Shown piece after piece: positions 27,625-35,741 of a DNA stretch of 64,000 nucleotides (positions are counted from its first letter, which is position 1; each line of letters begins with the position of its first letter). Origin of the DNA: Pseudomonadota bacterium (lineage in GTDB: Bacteria > Chloroflexota > UBA6077 > JAJPGT01); NCBI GenBank assembly GCA_021325655.1, contig JAJPGT010000100.1, positions 1-64,000 of the forward strand, written 5' to 3'. The position numbers and the translations under genes were made by a program. The notes under the pieces were generated by a model. It was given only the letters and a program-made list of their open reading frames with translations, was not told the DNA's origin and did no database searches.

Positions 27625-29358
27625 ATGCCTTTCGACGCCTTGACCCTGCACAGCGTGCGCGACGAGCTGGCCGAGCGGATCATCGGCGGCTACGTGGAGC
27701 GGATAGTGCCGAGCGGGACGCACGAGGTGGCCCTGCAACTGTACTGCCGGCCGGGCGCCCGGACCCTGTTGGTTTCCGCGGAGCCGCAGCGCGAACGCGT
27801 CTGCCTGGTGCAACGCACCCCTCACCGGCTGGACGTCCCTGACTCGCCGTTCTTGCTCCTGCTGAGAAAGCACGTCCGGGGAAGCGTGTTGCGCCGGATC
27901 GAGCAGCCGTACCTGGAGCGGATCCTCCGGCTGGACTTTGAGCAGCGACAGGACGACGAGGTCTCGAGCGTGTCGTTGATTATAGAAGTGATGGGGAGAC
28001 GAAGCAACGCGCTGCTCGTGGATGCCGACGGCGTCATCCTGGATGCGCTCAAGCGCGTCCCCCCGGCTCGCAACCCCAACCGGCCACTGCTGCCCCACCT
28101 CGCCTACGTCAACCCGCCGCCGCAGACCGGGACGCTCGACCCGCGCGATCCCCGGCTGGCGGAGCGGCTGGCGGAGCGGGCGCTGCTCGCCAGCGTCCCG
28201 ACCCTGGCGCAGCTCCTGGGAGGCAACCTGGCCGGCTTCAGCCCGCTCGCCTGCCGCGAAGTCGCCTTCCGCGCCACGGGGTCCGCGAGCACGCCGCTGG
28301 CCGCCGTCCACGACTGGCTCGCCGTCGCCGCGGCGGTGTGGGCGATCACCGAGGGGCTAGAGAGACACGTCTGGAGCCCCTGTGTCGCGCTCCGCGATGG
28401 CCAGGTGGTGCAGTTCGCACCGTATCTGCTGACGCACCTCGCCGACGCGCACATCGAGCCGGTCGCCAGCCCGAGCGAGGCGGTCGAGCGCGCCTTTGCG
28501 CCGGCCGAGACAGCCGCGTCGCTCGCGACAGCCAGCGCCGCCCCCCTGCTGCAGGCGGTCGAGGCGCGCCGGTGCAGCGTCGAGCGACGCCTGGGCGCGC
28601 TGCGCCAGGCGCAGGCGGCGTTGCCCGATCCCGCAGCGTTGCTCGAGGCCGGCAATGCCCTGCTCGCCTCCCTCTCCACCCTGCGCCCAGGGCAGACCGC
28701 ATTCTCCTTCAACGGGGTGGAGTATCCATTGGATCCGGCAGTGCCACCGCTGGAGCAGGCGAAGCGGCTGTTCAAGGAGTACCAGAAGGCGCGCGACGCG
28801 AGCCGAACGCTGCCGAGGCTGATCCAGACGGCAGAGCTGGAGCTGGCCCACCTGGCGGATCTCCGCACCCTGGTGGAGGTGAGCCGAACACCCGAGCAGC
28901 TCCGCGGACTGCGGGCGGAGCTGGCCGCGGCCGGGCTGCTCGGCGCCGAGGAGCAGCGCAAGCAGGAGCGGCGAGCCAGGAAGCAACAGGCGGCGGCCGC
29001 GCGCCCGCGGCGGCTTGAGCTGGATGGCTTCGAGGTGTTCGTCGGCACCTCGGCGCAGACCAACGAGCTGATCACGTTCCGCATTGCGCGCCCGGACGAC
29101 ATCTGGCTGCACGCGCACGGCGTGCCGGGTGCGCACGTCGTCATCCGCACCGGCGGGCGCACCCCACCGCCAGCGCTACTCGAGCGAGCGGCACAGCTCG
29201 CCGCCGCCGCCAGCGCCGCCCACTCCGCGAGCCGGGTCGAGGTGGATTGGACCGAACGGCGGTACGTCCGCAAGGTGCCGGGCGGCCCGCCCGGGCTCGT
29301 CACATACACACAACAGCAGTCGCTATTGGTCCCTCCTGCCCCAGAGCTCCCCGTATAA
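27625..29358 (+). CDS. rqcH: NFACT family ribosome quality-control factor (Rqc2/RqcH-like)
   Basis: The 577 residues comprise the NFACT-N domain (about 1-220), two helix-hairpin/coiled-coil segments (about 300-450) and the NFACT-R domain with Asp-Asp-Ile-Trp-Leu-His-Ala-His-Gly-Val-Pro-Gly-Ala-His-Val near 490. Conserved Glu-Val-Met-Gly-Arg-Arg-Ser-Asn sits in NFACT-N. In B. subtilis RqcH binds obstructed 50S subunits and adds alanine tails to stalled peptides for degradation. The family was once annotated fibronectin-binding. ATG 27625 is the first in-frame start matching the family. Its stop codon TAA lies within the TATAAT of the next gene. Confidence 0.9.
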   Translation: MPFDALTLHSVRDELAERIIGGYVERIVPSGTHEVALQLYCRPGARTLLVSAEPQRERVCLVQRTPHRLDVPDSPFLLLLRKHVRGSVLRRIEQPYLERILRLDFEQRQDDEVSSVSLIIEVMGRRSNALLVDADGVILDALKRVPPARNPNRPLLPHLAYVNPPPQTGTLDPRDPRLAERLAERALLASVPTLAQLLGGNLAGFSPLACREVAFRATGSASTPLAAVHDWLAVAAAVWAITEGLERHVWSPCVALRDGQVVQFAPYLLTHLADAHIEPVASPSEAVERAFAPAETAASLATASAAPLLQAVEARRCSVERRLGALRQAQAALPDPAALLEAGNALLASLSTLRPGQTAFSFNGVEYPLDPAVPPLEQAKRLFKEYQKARDASRTLPRLIQTAELELAHLADLRTLVEVSRTPEQLRGLRAELAAAGLLGAEEQRKQERRARKQQAAAARPRRLELDGFEVFVGTSAQTNELITFRIARPDDIWLHAHGVPGAHVVIRTGGRTPPPALLERAAQLAAAASAAHSASRVEVDWTERRYVRKVPGGPPGLVTYTQQQSLLVPPAPELPV

Positions 29359-29359
29359 T
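29354..29359 (+). promoter_or_regulatory. -10 element upstream of the PBP1A gene
   Basis: Perfect TATAAT that includes the TAA stop of the rqcH-like gene. No recognisable -35. Confidence 0.65.
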
Positions 29360-29391
29360 CGGCTGGCGGGCCCGCCACTGGGCGACGGCAT

Positions 29392-31854
29392 GTGGCATGC
29401 ACTGTGCTCATGCTCGCCGGCCGCGAATGGCGGGCAGGACAGCGATGGAGCAGCAACGTGGCCACGGACGGAAACGGCCGCTACAGCGGGAACGGCAACG
29501 GGTACCGCAACGGCAACGGGCGCCGCAACGGCAACGGCCGCCACGCTGTCTCCCCGCTCTGGATCGTCGCCCGTAAGCGCGCCCGCAAGCGGCCCGGTCC
29601 GTCCCGGCTGCCATTTATGCTGTTCGGCGGGTTTCTGGTCGCCTTCGCCGCCATCGTCTTCCCGATGCTCGGCGGGCTCTTCGCCTTCCAGGCGGGCACC
29701 GAGGCCTACGCCGCGATCAACAAGGACCTGCCGCCGCTGTCGGATCTCACCAACCACGAGACGTTCAAGACGGCGCGCATCTACGATCGGCACGGGACGC
29801 TGCTCTGGGAGTTCTACCACCAGCAGGGCGGCCGGCGAACGATCGTCCCCATCTATGAGATCTCGCAGAATCTGATCGACGCTACCCTGGCGGCAGAGGA
29901 CGCCAACTTCTACGCGAACCCGGGCATCGATATAAAGGGCATCATTCGCGCCCTGTTCCAGAACTTCTCCAGCCAGGGCGTCGTCTCTGGCGCGAGCACC
30001 ATTACCCAGCAACTCGTCAAGAACGTGCTGATCCCGCCCGACGAGCGCTACCAGCAGAGCCTCACTCGCAAGATCAAAGAGGCGCTCCTCGCTATTCGGG
30101 TGAGCCAGCAGTTCTCCAAGAGCCAGATCCTGGAGATGTATCTCAACGAGATCTATTACGGGAACCTGGCCTACGGGGCGGAGGCGGCGGCCGAGACGTA
30201 CTTCGGCAAGCACGCGCGTGACCTGGACATCGCAGAGGCGGCGCTGATCGCCGGGCTGCCCCAGGCTCCCTCCGCCTACGACCCGTTCAAGAACCTGGAC
30301 GCGGCGAAGACCCGCCAGGCGTATGTGCTGGACCAGATGGCCCGCCATGGTTTCATCACCCCTGTCCAGGCGGAGGACGCGAAGAGCGAGCCGCTCGTCT
30401 TCCACACCGAGAAGCAGGAGATTCTCGCACCGCACTTCGTCCAGTACGTCCGGGCGCTGGTCGAGCAGAAGTACGGGGAGAAGACCCTGTACCAGGGTGG
30501 GCTGAAGATCTACACCACGCTGGACCTGGGCCTGCAGCAGCAGCTCGAGGCGGTCGCCAAGGGCAACCAGGACGTGTTCGACAAGTGGCAGGCCAACAAC
30601 ACCGCCATTGTCGCCATCGACCCGCGCACCGGCGAGATCCTGGCCATGGTTGGCAGCCGGGATTACAACGACACCTCCATTGACGGCCAGGTGAACACCG
30701 CCGTCAGCCAGCGCCAGCCCGGCTCCTCCATCAAGCCGCTGGTGTACTCCGTCGCATTCACCAAGGGCTGGGGGCCGTACACGATCATCGACGACGCCCC
30801 CTCCTGCTGGGTGGACAACATCCAGACCGGCCACAAGTGGTGTCCACAGAACTACGACAACCGCTTCCACGGCCCGATGACCGTCCGCGCGGCCCTCGGG
30901 AACTCGATCAACATCCCAGCGGTCAAGGCGTTGGAGTTCGCCGGCATCGACGCCGTTCGCGAGCAGGCGAAGAAAGTCGGCATCACCACCTGGGACGATA
31001 AGTACGTGGGGCTGTCGCTGACGCTCGGTGGCGCGGAGGTGACGCCGCTGGAGCTGACCGGCAGCTACTCCGTATTCGCCAACAACGGCCTGTTCATCCC
31101 GCCCGTCGCGGTCACGAAGATCGTCGACGCCTACGGCGATGTGCTCGAGGAGTACCGCGTCCCACAGGGCGACCAGGTGCTAGACCCCCGCATCGCCTAT
31201 CAGATCACCAGTATTCTCACCGACAACAACGCGCGGCTGATCACGTTCGGCCCGAACAACATCCTGGCCGACTTCGATCGGCCCGTGGCGGCGAAGACGG
31301 GGACGACCGACAACTACACCAACACCTGGACCGTGGGCTACACCCCGAGCATCGTGATCGGCGTCTGGTTCGGCAATACTGACGGCCACCCGATGGTACA
31401 CGCCATCTCGTCGTTGAGCGCGGGCAAGATCTGGCACGACGCAATGCAGGTGGCGATCAGCTACCTGAAGCTGCCGGTGGAGCAGTTCCAGCGGCCGGAC
31501 AGGCTGGTGGAGCGCGACTTTTGCGGCCCGGGGATCAGCGTCTGCCCCTACAAGGAGTACTGGCTCGCGGAGCGGGCGAACCAGATCCCGAAGCTGCCGC
31601 CGCGGGTCGTCGCCTCGCCGTCGCCCGCACCCCAGCCGAATCAGGCCCAGCCCAATCAGCCGCCAGCGAATCAACCACCGCCAGGGCAGCCGACGCCGGC
31701 CCAGCCACAGTCCGCGCCGACCCAGCCCGCCCAGGCCCAGCCGTCGCCCGCACCGGCACCCACCGCGCAGGCGGCGTCCCCGCCACCGCCGCAGCCCCAA
31801 CCGACGTCGCCGCCACCGAAGCCGACGCCGGTCCCCACCAAGCGTCCGCGGTAG
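29392..31854 (+). CDS. class A penicillin-binding protein (bifunctional)
   Basis: The protein has 820 residues from GTG 29392; ATG 29410 or GTG 29458 are alternatives. It polymerises and cross-links peptidoglycan. An Asn-Gly-rich cytoplasmic tail (about 25-50) precedes one membrane helix (about 75-100). The GT51 domain carries Ala-Glu-Asp-Ala-Asn-Phe-Tyr (about 167-173) and Gln-Gln-Leu-Val-Lys-Asn. The transpeptidase has Ser446 in Ser-Ser-Ile-Lys-Pro, Ser-Ile-Asn and Lys-Thr-Gly-Thr-Thr. A Pro/Gln-rich tail of about 90 residues ends the protein, typical of wall-spanning class A enzymes. Confidence 0.94.
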   Translation: MACTVLMLAGREWRAGQRWSSNVATDGNGRYSGNGNGYRNGNGRRNGNGRHAVSPLWIVARKRARKRPGPSRLPFMLFGGFLVAFAAIVFPMLGGLFAFQAGTEAYAAINKDLPPLSDLTNHETFKTARIYDRHGTLLWEFYHQQGGRRTIVPIYEISQNLIDATLAAEDANFYANPGIDIKGIIRALFQNFSSQGVVSGASTITQQLVKNVLIPPDERYQQSLTRKIKEALLAIRVSQQFSKSQILEMYLNEIYYGNLAYGAEAAAETYFGKHARDLDIAEAALIAGLPQAPSAYDPFKNLDAAKTRQAYVLDQMARHGFITPVQAEDAKSEPLVFHTEKQEILAPHFVQYVRALVEQKYGEKTLYQGGLKIYTTLDLGLQQQLEAVAKGNQDVFDKWQANNTAIVAIDPRTGEILAMVGSRDYNDTSIDGQVNTAVSQRQPGSSIKPLVYSVAFTKGWGPYTIIDDAPSCWVDNIQTGHKWCPQNYDNRFHGPMTVRAALGNSINIPAVKALEFAGIDAVREQAKKVGITTWDDKYVGLSLTLGGAEVTPLELTGSYSVFANNGLFIPPVAVTKIVDAYGDVLEEYRVPQGDQVLDPRIAYQITSILTDNNARLITFGPNNILADFDRPVAAKTGTTDNYTNTWTVGYTPSIVIGVWFGNTDGHPMVHAISSLSAGKIWHDAMQVAISYLKLPVEQFQRPDRLVERDFCGPGISVCPYKEYWLAERANQIPKLPPRVVASPSPAPQPNQAQPNQPPANQPPPGQPTPAQPQSAPTQPAQAQPSPAPAPTAQAASPPPPQPQPTSPPPKPTPVPTKRPR

Positions 31855-31892
31855 GCCGCGCCGTTCGCCTAGTGCTGCCTCCGCGGCGCGGC
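31855..31892. terminator. GC hairpin between convergent PBP1A and GT9 genes
   Basis: An 8-bp inverted repeat (31855-31862 with 31885-31892) with a long loop and no T-run; weak. Confidence 0.3.
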
Positions 31893-31919
31893 ACGACACG
31901 GCTGCACCCTGGGGTGGCG

Positions 31920-32879
31920 CTAGCGGGCGACCCGGAGCATGGCGGCCGCGACTGCATCAGGCGTGAGTCGCGCCCAGCCGGGGTCGGACAGCACCTCCAC
32001 CAGTAGACTGCGTGGCGCCCAGAGGGCGGGATCGCTGGGTCCGAACAGCACCACGCTGGGCACCCCGCAGCGCGCCGCCAGGTGGCTGATGCCAGAGTCG
32101 TTGCCGAGGTAAATCGCACAGCGGGCCAACAGCGCCGCCACGGTGGCGAGGTCGAGACCCGCCGCGAGCAGCCAGCGGGTCTGAGCAGCGGCGGGCCGGA
32201 GCCGGCCAAGGAGCGGCTCGTCCGCCGGCCCAACGACCCATAACACGCGCAAACCCGCGCTGGCCAGGCGCTCGGCGACGCTCATGAACCGCTCCAGCGG
32301 CCAGTTCTTCCACGGCGAGCCGCTGCCCGGGTGGAGCGCGGCGAGCCGCTGCCCAGATGCGGCCCGCTCGCGGAGCCAGGTCTCGGCCGCATCCCGCGCC
32401 GTGGCCGGGGGAGCGAGCGGCGGCAGAGGTGGCGCCTGAGAGGGAACGCCGAGTGGCGCCAGGCTGCGCAGCAGATGGTCGCTGGCGTGTACCCCCGAGC
32501 CCGGCGCCGGCCGCGACGGAGCGGACACGACGCAGTGCGCCCCCGCGCGCCGCAGTGCCCGCGCCATCACCCCGTCCAGATCGCTCGCCCAGAGCACCCC
32601 AACCTCGTAGGTCGCGGGCGCCTCGCCCGCGCCGAACAGCCAGAGCAGCTCCGGGGCATCCTGGGAAATGAACGTATCGGCCAGCCGATTGGCGAGCAGC
32701 AGCGGCCCGACCGCCGGCTGGCTCGCCAGGACGATCCGAGCGCACGGGAAGCGGTGTCGGAGCGCGGCCAGCGCCGGGGCCGCCAGGAGCGCATCGCCGA
32801 CCGCCCCCGGGCGGTAGACGAACACCTCGGGCGGATCTCGCGGCAGCTCCGCCCCTGAGCTGAGTGGCGTGGAGCCCAT
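31920..32879 (-). CDS. family 9 glycosyltransferase (heptosyltransferase-like)
   Basis: The protein has 319 residues from ATG 32879. GT-B fold: Val-Tyr-Arg-Pro-Gly-Ala-Val-Gly-Asp-Ala-Leu-Leu near the start matches the GT9 acceptor loop, and the C-terminal half has Ala-Leu-His-Pro-Gly-Ser-Gly-Ser-Pro-Trp-Lys-Asn-Trp-Pro and Gly-Asn-Asp-Ser-Gly-Ile-Ser-His-Leu-Ala-Ala, the donor-binding signature. In Gram-negatives these add heptose to LPS; here the acceptor is unknown. A TTG at 32909 would overlap the LON-gene stop and extend the protein by 10 residues. Confidence 0.88.
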   Translation of the reverse strand: MGSTPLSSGAELPRDPPEVFVYRPGAVGDALLAAPALAALRHRFPCARIVLASQPAVGPLLLANRLADTFISQDAPELLWLFGAGEAPATYEVGVLWASDLDGVMARALRRAGAHCVVSAPSRPAPGSGVHASDHLLRSLAPLGVPSQAPPLPPLAPPATARDAAETWLRERAASGQRLAALHPGSGSPWKNWPLERFMSVAERLASAGLRVLWVVGPADEPLLGRLRPAAAQTRWLLAAGLDLATVAALLARCAIYLGNDSGISHLAARCGVPSVVLFGPSDPALWAPRSLLVEVLSDPGWARLTPDAVAAAMLRVAR

Positions 32880-32905
32880 GCAGGGGGCAGGCCGACGCGG
32901 GGCGC

Positions 32906-33562
32906 TCAATTCGGCGAGAACGGGGCCGGGCGCGAGGTGATGAAGCGCACCGCTCCGGTCGCGCGCAGCATCGCCGCCTCGTCGACCAGGATCTCCACGA
33001 TCCGGCGCAGGCGGGCGCAGGTGCCCGGCGCCTCTAGCAGCGCCTGCCGCTCCGCCAGATCAATCGGCAGACTGGCGGCGATGACGTTCGCCAGGTCTGC
33101 CGGATCGCCGGGCAGGCGCGATATGACGTCGGTCGCCTCGGCGCTGCCGGCGGAGAGGAAGCGGTCGAGCGCGCCGCGGACCTGCGCTGCCAGCTCCGCC
33201 AGATCGCAGCCACCGGGCTCGTCGGGCCAGTACACCACCCGCGCCCGCTGGTAGGGCATGCCCCCAATGGGCTCGATGATCCGAAAGCGGCGCTCGCCGA
33301 GGGTGACGATGTTCATCCGCCCGCCCGCCAACTGCTCCACGCCCACGATCCGCGCCGTCGTCCCCACCTGGTAGGGCACTGCTGGCCCACCCACCTCGCT
33401 CCCGGTTGCGATGAGCACGACGCCGAACCGCCCCGTAGTAGACAGGCAGGTGGAGATCATCAGTTTGTAGCGGTCCTCGAAGATGTAGAGTGGCAGCGCA
33501 ATGCCGGGCAGCAGGACCGTGTTCAGGGGAAAGAGGGGGATGATCTCGCTATCATCGGACAT
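32906..33562 (-). CDS. stand-alone LON N-terminal (substrate-binding) domain protein
   Basis: The protein has 218 residues: a PUA-like LON domain starting Ile-Ile-Pro-Leu-Phe-Pro-Leu-Asn-Thr-Val-Leu-Leu-Pro-Gly and a C-terminal helical part. The AAA and protease domains of Lon are absent. Such proteins are common and of unproven role, perhaps binding misfolded proteins or RNA. The gene is divergent from ppa across 87 bases. Confidence 0.9.
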   Translation of the reverse strand: MSDDSEIIPLFPLNTVLLPGIALPLYIFEDRYKLMISTCLSTTGRFGVVLIATGSEVGGPAVPYQVGTTARIVGVEQLAGGRMNIVTLGERRFRIIEPIGGMPYQRARVVYWPDEPGGCDLAELAAQVRGALDRFLSAGSAEATDVISRLPGDPADLANVIAASLPIDLAERQALLEAPGTCARLRRIVEILVDEAAMLRATGAVRFITSRPAPFSPN

Positions 33563-33604
33563 GGTTTCCTCGCGGGTGGCGCCGGCCAGCCTGGTGTCGG
33601 CTGC

Positions 33605-33610
33605 TATAGT
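33605..33610 (+). promoter_or_regulatory. extended -10 (TGC-TATAGT) upstream of ppa
   Basis: TATAGT with a TGn extension, 39 bases before the ppa ATG. Confidence 0.6.
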
Positions 33611-33649
33611 AGGTCCTGGCAGCCTTGTCGTACAGCACGGGAGCAGCAC

Positions 33650-34144
33650 ATGGCGGACCAGATCGTGGAAGTGCTGGTGGAGATCCCCCTTGGCAGCCGC
33701 AACAAGTACGAGTACGACCACGAGCGCCATCGTTTCGTGCTCGATCGGGTGCTGTACGCCTCCGTCCATTACCCGACTGATTACGGCTTCATTCCCGGCA
33801 CTCTGGCCGACGATGGCGATCCGCTGGACGCGCTGGTGCTGACCACCGAGCCGACCTTCCCGGGCTGCCTGGTGCCGGCCCGCCCGGTGGGGCTGCTGGA
33901 CATGCGCGACCAGAAGGGCGAGGACCAGAAGGTGCTCGCCGTCTCCGCGGTGGATCCGCGGTATGCCGAGGTGCGCGACCTAGGCGACGTCGCGCCGCAT
34001 CTGCTGCGCGAGATCGAGAACTTCTTCCAGACGTACAAGACCCTCGAGGGCTACGACACGGAGATCACCGGCTGGGAGCCGGCCACGGCTGCCTGGCGGG
34101 CGATCCAGGAAGCGTTCGAGCAGGCGCGGCGCACGGGCGGCTGA
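33650..34144 (+). CDS. ppa: inorganic pyrophosphatase, family I
   Basis: The protein has 164 residues. It hydrolyses pyrophosphate to phosphate and so pulls biosynthetic reactions forward. Family I signature Asp-Asp-Gly-Asp-Pro-Leu-Asp-Ala-Leu (about 53-61) supplies metal-binding aspartates; Glu-Ile-Pro-x-Gly-Ser-Arg-Asn-Lys-Tyr-Glu-Tyr and Tyr-Gly-Phe-Ile-Pro also match. GGGAG stands 7 bases before the ATG. Confidence 0.96.
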   Translation: MADQIVEVLVEIPLGSRNKYEYDHERHRFVLDRVLYASVHYPTDYGFIPGTLADDGDPLDALVLTTEPTFPGCLVPARPVGLLDMRDQKGEDQKVLAVSAVDPRYAEVRDLGDVAPHLLREIENFFQTYKTLEGYDTEITGWEPATAAWRAIQEAFEQARRTGG

Positions 34145-34157
34145 CGCCGCCAGGGCA

Positions 34158-34793
34158 TTAGGCAGGCTGGGACGAGGGCGGACAGCAGTAGCGGTCCACC
34201 AGCTCCCGCAGCAGCCGCGACGAGGCGTCAGCGCGTGACGCCGGCCAGAAGATCACCGCCAGCGCGCGGGTCGTCTCCAGCGTCACCATCGTGCGCGTGG
34301 AGTCGCTGGTGGGGCTCCCGAATGGGCCGAGGTCGTCGCTCAGCACTAGCCGCCCCTCGACGCTGAACGCCTCGCGCCCAATCGCCGTGTACGGCTCGCC
34401 CGTCCGCCCCAGACGGCAGCAGATACGCCCCTGAATCCGGTCCGCGTCGTACAGCCCCACCGGCACCAGCTCGCGCAGTGAGAACAGGTTCACGCAGTCC
34501 ACCAGCGTGTTGACCTGTGGCAGCGGCTTGCCCTGGAGCGCCCGGCGCAGCAGCGCTTCAGACGCAGGCCGCCGCCTGGTCGGGTCCGTCCCAGTGGCAT
34601 GGTACATCGCCCGCACGTCATGCAGGCGCGGCAGCCGGGCCAGGTCCTGCCCAGCCAGCCGCGTCCGGGCTTCGGCCGCGGCGCGCTCGAGCTCGGCCGC
34701 CAGCGCCGGATCCGCTGGCCGCACGAGCACCGGCGCGAACGCGAGCGCATCGAGTCGGACGTACGAGCGGACCTCCGGCGCGACCTCAATCAC
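34158..34793 (-). CDS. B3/B4 tRNA-binding-domain protein
   Basis: The protein has 211 residues from GTG 34793. It resembles the B3/B4 domain of the phenylalanyl-tRNA synthetase beta subunit occurring alone. Motifs include Arg-Arg-Arg-Pro-Ala-Ser-Glu-Ala-Leu-Leu-Arg-Arg, Asn-Thr-Leu-Val-Asp-x-Val-Asn and Pro-Val-Gly-Leu-Tyr-Asp. In PheT this domain edits Tyr-tRNA(Phe), so trans-editing is possible but unproven. The start overlaps the preceding gene by 8 bases. Confidence 0.83.
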   Translation of the reverse strand: MIEVAPEVRSYVRLDALAFAPVLVRPADPALAAELERAAAEARTRLAGQDLARLPRLHDVRAMYHATGTDPTRRRPASEALLRRALQGKPLPQVNTLVDCVNLFSLRELVPVGLYDADRIQGRICCRLGRTGEPYTAIGREAFSVEGRLVLSDDLGPFGSPTSDSTRTMVTLETTRALAVIFWPASRADASSRLLRELVDRYCCPPSSQPA

Positions 34794-35130
34794 TAACCCC
34801 TCGCCGCCAGTAGACCCGCAGCGCCGGCCCGAGTGACTCCGGGGGCGGGAGCGGCCCCGCGGGCCTGCCCCCGCCCTGGTACTCCCAGAACTCCGGCCAG
34901 AAGCGATCGAAGCGGAGGAAGCGGATCAGCCCGGTTGGCTCGGTGGCGGTCAGGGTGACCTTCAACTCGTCGCTCCGCTGCTCCAGCCGATACTCCGTCA
35001 GCGGAAAGCGGGCGATCAGGCTCCGCGCCTCCTCACTGTTAAGCCAGGCGACGAACCGCTCGTGCGCTTCCTGCTGGCTCGGCCGCACCCGCCCCAGCCA
35101 TTCGCGCGTTTGGGCGCTCTGCTCAGCCAC
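34786..35130 (-). CDS. uncharacterised protein, 114 residues
   Basis: I do not recognise the family. From GTG 35130 the protein is soluble, with a helical N-terminal half containing Ala-His-Glu-Arg-Phe-Val-Ala-Trp-Leu-Asn and a middle with alternating charge (Leu-Glu-Gln-Arg-Ser-Asp-Glu-Leu-Lys-Val-Thr-Leu), then an aromatic Arg-Phe-Trp-Pro-Glu-Phe-Trp-Glu-Tyr. Overlap with the B3/B4 gene implies coupling. Confidence 0.6.
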   Translation of the reverse strand: MAEQSAQTREWLGRVRPSQQEAHERFVAWLNSEEARSLIARFPLTEYRLEQRSDELKVTLTATEPTGLIRFLRFDRFWPEFWEYQGGGRPAGPLPPPESLGPALRVYWRRGVSD

Positions 35131-35210
35131 GTTACAGAGGATACCCTTCCCCCTGCACGCGCTCAAGCCACGCGGCATACTGGAGCTGCAGCGTCCACGA
35201 GGTGCGGAGC

Positions 35211-35501
35211 ATGCTGCCCTGGCACGTGCGCTTCACGGTACATGGCGTTCCGATCGAGTCGGTGGATAGCGTGCGCTACGCCGCCGCGCTGTCGTTCGCC
35301 CGCTCCGTCAGCACGCCGGAGCGTCGTTTCCCGCAGCTAGAGCGGCTCCAGCAGCAGGACGTCGAGATCGACGGGCCGGCGTTGATCCAGGAGCTGGACA
35401 CGCTGGCGCGACTGGCGCCCGCCGAAGGGCTGGCAGCGGTGCTGGGGAACATCCGCGACGACGTGCTGAAAGGCCTCGCTATTGCCGCTGGGCGGGGCTG
35501 A
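35211..35501 (+). CDS. uncharacterised protein, 96 residues
   Basis: I do not recognise the family. The protein from ATG 35211 is soluble and mostly helical after a beta-like start (Trp-His-Val-Arg-Phe-Thr-Val). GAGG lies upstream. It converges on the small zinc-finger gene with stops that abut (35501/35502). Coding nature rests on codon bias and the Shine-Dalgarno sequence only. Confidence 0.5.
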   Translation: MLPWHVRFTVHGVPIESVDSVRYAAALSFARSVSTPERRFPQLERLQQQDVEIDGPALIQELDTLARLAPAEGLAAVLGNIRDDVLKGLAIAAGRG

Positions 35502-35741
35502 TCAGCCCGGCGGTCGGAGTCGCAGGTACTCGCTCATGTAGCGGTACAACTGCTCCCGGTCCGCCGGCACCCACGGCCGCAGCCCGTAGTGATTCATCAC
35601 CAACGTCTGCTCGCTGCGCCAGGCGTCCCAGCAGGCTCGACATACCTGCTCGAACACCGCCTGGCCCCAGCGCCCCGGCATCGGCGGCTCGGACAGCGCT
35701 GGCCCTGTGGCGCCGCAGCGGCTACACGACCCCTGCATCAT
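35502..35741 (-). CDS. Fe(2+)-trafficking (YggX-like) protein with N-terminal zinc-knuckle
   Basis: The protein has 79 residues. The body matches YggX: Pro-Gly-Arg-x-Gly, an aromatic Trp-Asp-Ala-Trp helix, Gln-Thr-Leu-Val-Met-Asn-His-Tyr-Gly-Leu, then Arg-Glu-Gln-Leu-Tyr-Arg-Tyr-Met. E. coli YggX protects Fe-S clusters from oxidation. Here the N-terminus has Cys-Ser-Arg-Cys and the middle Val-Cys-Arg-Ala-Cys, two pairs that could bind zinc or iron. Two ATGs in tandem (35741, 35738) follow GGAGG; the second has the better spacing. The gene overlaps the TGT-like gene by about 20 bases. Confidence 0.75.
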   Translation of the reverse strand: MMQGSCSRCGATGPALSEPPMPGRWGQAVFEQVCRACWDAWRSEQTLVMNHYGLRPWVPADREQLYRYMSEYLRLRPPG

